Source of the DNA: Roseimaritima sp.
Lineage (GTDB): Bacteria; Planctomycetota; Planctomycetia; Pirellulales; Pirellulaceae
Direction of reading: 5' to 3'
DNA length: 6,779 bases
Assembly: GCA_007124075.1 (NCBI GenBank)
Contig: SLFV01000428.1
Location: forward strand, 1 to 6,779
Shown here: in pieces, positions 5,444 to 6,779 of the stretch
How the letters are laid out: every line of letters begins with the position of its first letter
How positions within the stretch are numbered: position 1 is the first letter of the stretch
Translations under genes and position numbers: made by a program
The notes under the pieces: model-generated
What the model was told of the DNA's origin: nothing
The model's input: only the letters and a program-made list of their open reading frames with translations
Databases searched by the model: none

Positions 5444-6412
5444 ATGCAGTCTTCACTTCTGGTTGGATCTGTTTTCACCAGCGTTCTGGTCGGAGCGGTC
5501 GCGCTGATCGTGGGCCTGTTCCTTTTGATCCTGTTTTTCGTCTTATTGCGTTACGGGAAACTGTGGTTTCAAGCGTACATGTCTCGGGCTGACGTCACGT
5601 TGGCCAGTCTGATTCGGATGCACTTCACGAAAGTCAATCCGCATGTCATCGTGCAGGCCAAGATCATGGCCGCTCAGGCAGGCATGGATATTAATCGGCG
5701 GACGGGTATCAGCACGCAGCGTCTGGAGTCCCATTACCTAGCCAACGGGAATCTGATGAATGTGATTCACGCGATCATCGCGGCACATCGCGCGAGCATC
5801 GAGCTGGATTTTGATCAAGCCGCTGCGATTGACCTAGCGGGGCGCGATGTCTTAGACGCGGTGAAAACCAGTGTTTATCCGAAAGTGATTGATTGTCCGG
5901 ACGCACGCCGGACCGGAAAAAACACACTCAGCGCGATCACGCGAACCGGTATCGAGCTGCAGGTTCGGGCGCGGGTCACCGTCCGAACCAACCTTGGGCA
6001 ATTGATCGGGGGAGCCACCGAGGAGACGATTATTGCACGGGTGGGTGAATCGATCATCAGTTCAATCGGTTCAACGACTTCGCACTTTGAAGTGCTGGAA
6101 AACCCAGACATGATCACGCGGAACGTGCTGAAACGCGGTTTGGACGCACAAACTGCGTTCGAGATCGTATCGATCGACATCGCCGACATCGACATCGGTG
6201 AAAACATTGGGGCGCGGTTGCAATCCGACCAGGCCGAAGCGGACACGCGAGTCGCCCGTGCGCAAGCCGAGCGTCGGCGTGCGGAAGCGGTTGCCGAAGA
6301 ACAGGACCAGAAGGCGAAGGTAGCGGCAAACCGAGCACAACTGGTGTTGGCCGAGGCCGAAGTGCCCAAAGCCATGGCGGAAGCGTTTCGCGAGGGCCGG
6401 GTCAACATCTAG
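5444..6412 (+). CDS. floA: flotillin-like membrane scaffold protein FloA
   Basis: A 322-residue member of the FloA family (UPF0365, B. subtilis YqfA type). FloA is a membrane-anchored SPFH protein that forms clusters in the cytoplasmic membrane and is linked to functional membrane microdomains. The N-terminus has a long hydrophobic segment (about 7-35). Family landmarks, from memory of the B. subtilis protein, are LESHYLANGN (94-103), AAIDLAGRDVL (127-137), GATEETIIARVGE (190-202), VLENPDMI (217-224), FEIVSIDIADIDIGENIGA (239-257) and QSDQAEAD (260-267). A charged Ala/Glu-rich coiled coil fills 260-318. The ATG has AGGG (5434-5437) 6 bases upstream. Compared with the roughly 330-residue Bacillus protein, it has an extra DARRTGKNTLSAI segment near 153-165 and lacks the C-terminal tail after 'REG'. 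It is followed after 12 bases by a hydrolase gene, which suggests an operon. No NfeD-type partner is seen in the window. Confidence 0.95.
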   Translation: MQSSLLVGSVFTSVLVGAVALIVGLFLLILFFVLLRYGKLWFQAYMSRADVTLASLIRMHFTKVNPHVIVQAKIMAAQAGMDINRRTGISTQRLESHYLANGNLMNVIHAIIAAHRASIELDFDQAAAIDLAGRDVLDAVKTSVYPKVIDCPDARRTGKNTLSAITRTGIELQVRARVTVRTNLGQLIGGATEETIIARVGESIISSIGSTTSHFEVLENPDMITRNVLKRGLDAQTAFEIVSIDIADIDIGENIGARLQSDQAEADTRVARAQAERRRAEAVAEEQDQKAKVAANRAQLVLAEAEVPKAMAEAFREGRVNI

Positions 6413-6424
6413 GTAGCTTCGCTG

Positions 6425-6779
6425 GTGAGAAAACCGCCCTCCGCCGCAGATGCGGCAACACGGACCAGTCGTCGCGTTCGCTTCCCCGGAGGCAGCGGGC
6501 ATGAACTGGCGGCGATCGTTGACAGCGCGGGCCCGCCGGAGGGAAGTCCGGTCATCCTGTTTTCGCATTGCTTCACGTGCAGCAAGGATCTGAAGGCGAT
6601 CGTTCGGATTAGTCGCCGCTTGGCCGAATTGGGATTTACCCTGCTGCGTTATGACATGACGGGTTTGGGTCAAAGTCACGGCGACTTCGCCCAAACCAAC
6701 TTCACCACCAACCTAGCCGATCTACAGGCGGCCGCGGCCTTTGCTGCCCAACAATTCGGGCCGCCGCGATTTCTAATCG
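6425..6779 (+). CDS. alpha/beta hydrolase, N-terminal part; probably fused to OsmC (partial)
   Basis: Runs off the right end; 118 residues are visible. The GTG at 6425 is the likely start because it precedes the conserved region by about 16 residues, no ATG lies upstream in frame before the floA stop, and AGGT (6411-6414) is 10 bases before it. VRFPGGSGHELAA (18-30) is the usual opening strand. HCFTCSKD (48-55) is a distinctive oxyanion-loop motif of hydrolases that carry a C-terminal OsmC-like domain. LLRYDMTGLGQSHGDF (73-88) and TNFTTNLADL (91-100) also match that family. The catalytic nucleophile elbow (GHSxGG) would come just after the window ends, so activity cannot be judged. OsmC domains reduce organic hydroperoxides, and a role in stress or lipid-peroxide handling next to floA is inference. 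Only the hydrolase half can be seen, so the OsmC fusion is predicted, not observed. Confidence 0.85.
   Translation, partial: MRKPPSAADAATRTSRRVRFPGGSGHELAAIVDSAGPPEGSPVILFSHCFTCSKDLKAIVRISRRLAELGFTLLRYDMTGLGQSHGDFAQTNFTTNLADLQAAAAFAAQQFGPPRFLI

Noticed and set aside
6071..6694. 207-codon minus-strand open frame across floA and the hydrolase
   Set aside because: Antisense to two strongly conserved genes; low-complexity Arg-rich composition.
1..6779. CRISPR array, tRNA, rRNA or transposase gene
   Set aside because: No regularly spaced repeats, no tRNA or rRNA signatures and no transposase or integrase motifs were found on either strand.

Overview
The window most likely comes from a planctomycete of the Pirellulaceae/Rhodopirellula type. 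The main reason is the 1330-residue minus-strand gene, which fuses DUF1080, ThuA, NPCBM, a 'PVC-type membrane-bound dehydrogenase' propeller and HEAT-like repeats. That architecture is characteristic of the Planctomycetes-Verrucomicrobia group. The moderate-to-high GC, weak Shine-Dalgarno sites and loosely packed, eroded-looking intergenic DNA fit this. Species assignment is inference.

Layout from left to right. (1) 1-120 holds only a weak hairpin plus T-run that could end a plus-strand gene lying outside the window. (2) 121-438 (-) is a small exported protein that resembles the periplasmic part of ExbD. (3) 439-1101 is a 660-base stretch with no convincing gene. It carries several inverted repeats and a chain of short minus-strand open stretches, and may be a dispersed repeat or decayed DNA. 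(4) 1102-5094 (-) is the giant multidomain exported protein, probably for carbohydrate binding and breakdown. It lacks the C-terminal CxxCH cytochrome module that this family normally has, and its reading frame stays open for 65 codons beyond the stop. (5) 5095-5443 is a divergent intergenic region with a 9-base direct repeat of exactly 30-base period, and an inverted repeat overlapping a good extended -10 element. (6) 5444-6412 (+) is floA, a flotillin-like membrane scaffold protein. (7) 6425-6779 (+) is the start of an alpha/beta hydrolase of the type usually fused to an OsmC domain. It runs off the window.

floA and the hydrolase are separated by 12 bases and lie in the same reading frame with a single TAG between them, so they are almost certainly co-transcribed. 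The giant gene is divergent from them and shares the 349-base control region. No mobile-element gene, tRNA, rRNA or CRISPR array was seen. I see no clear new defence or metabolic system. The most unusual points are the truncated five-module protein with its odd 3' region, the one-codon separation of floA from the hydrolase, and the repeats in the divergent control region.
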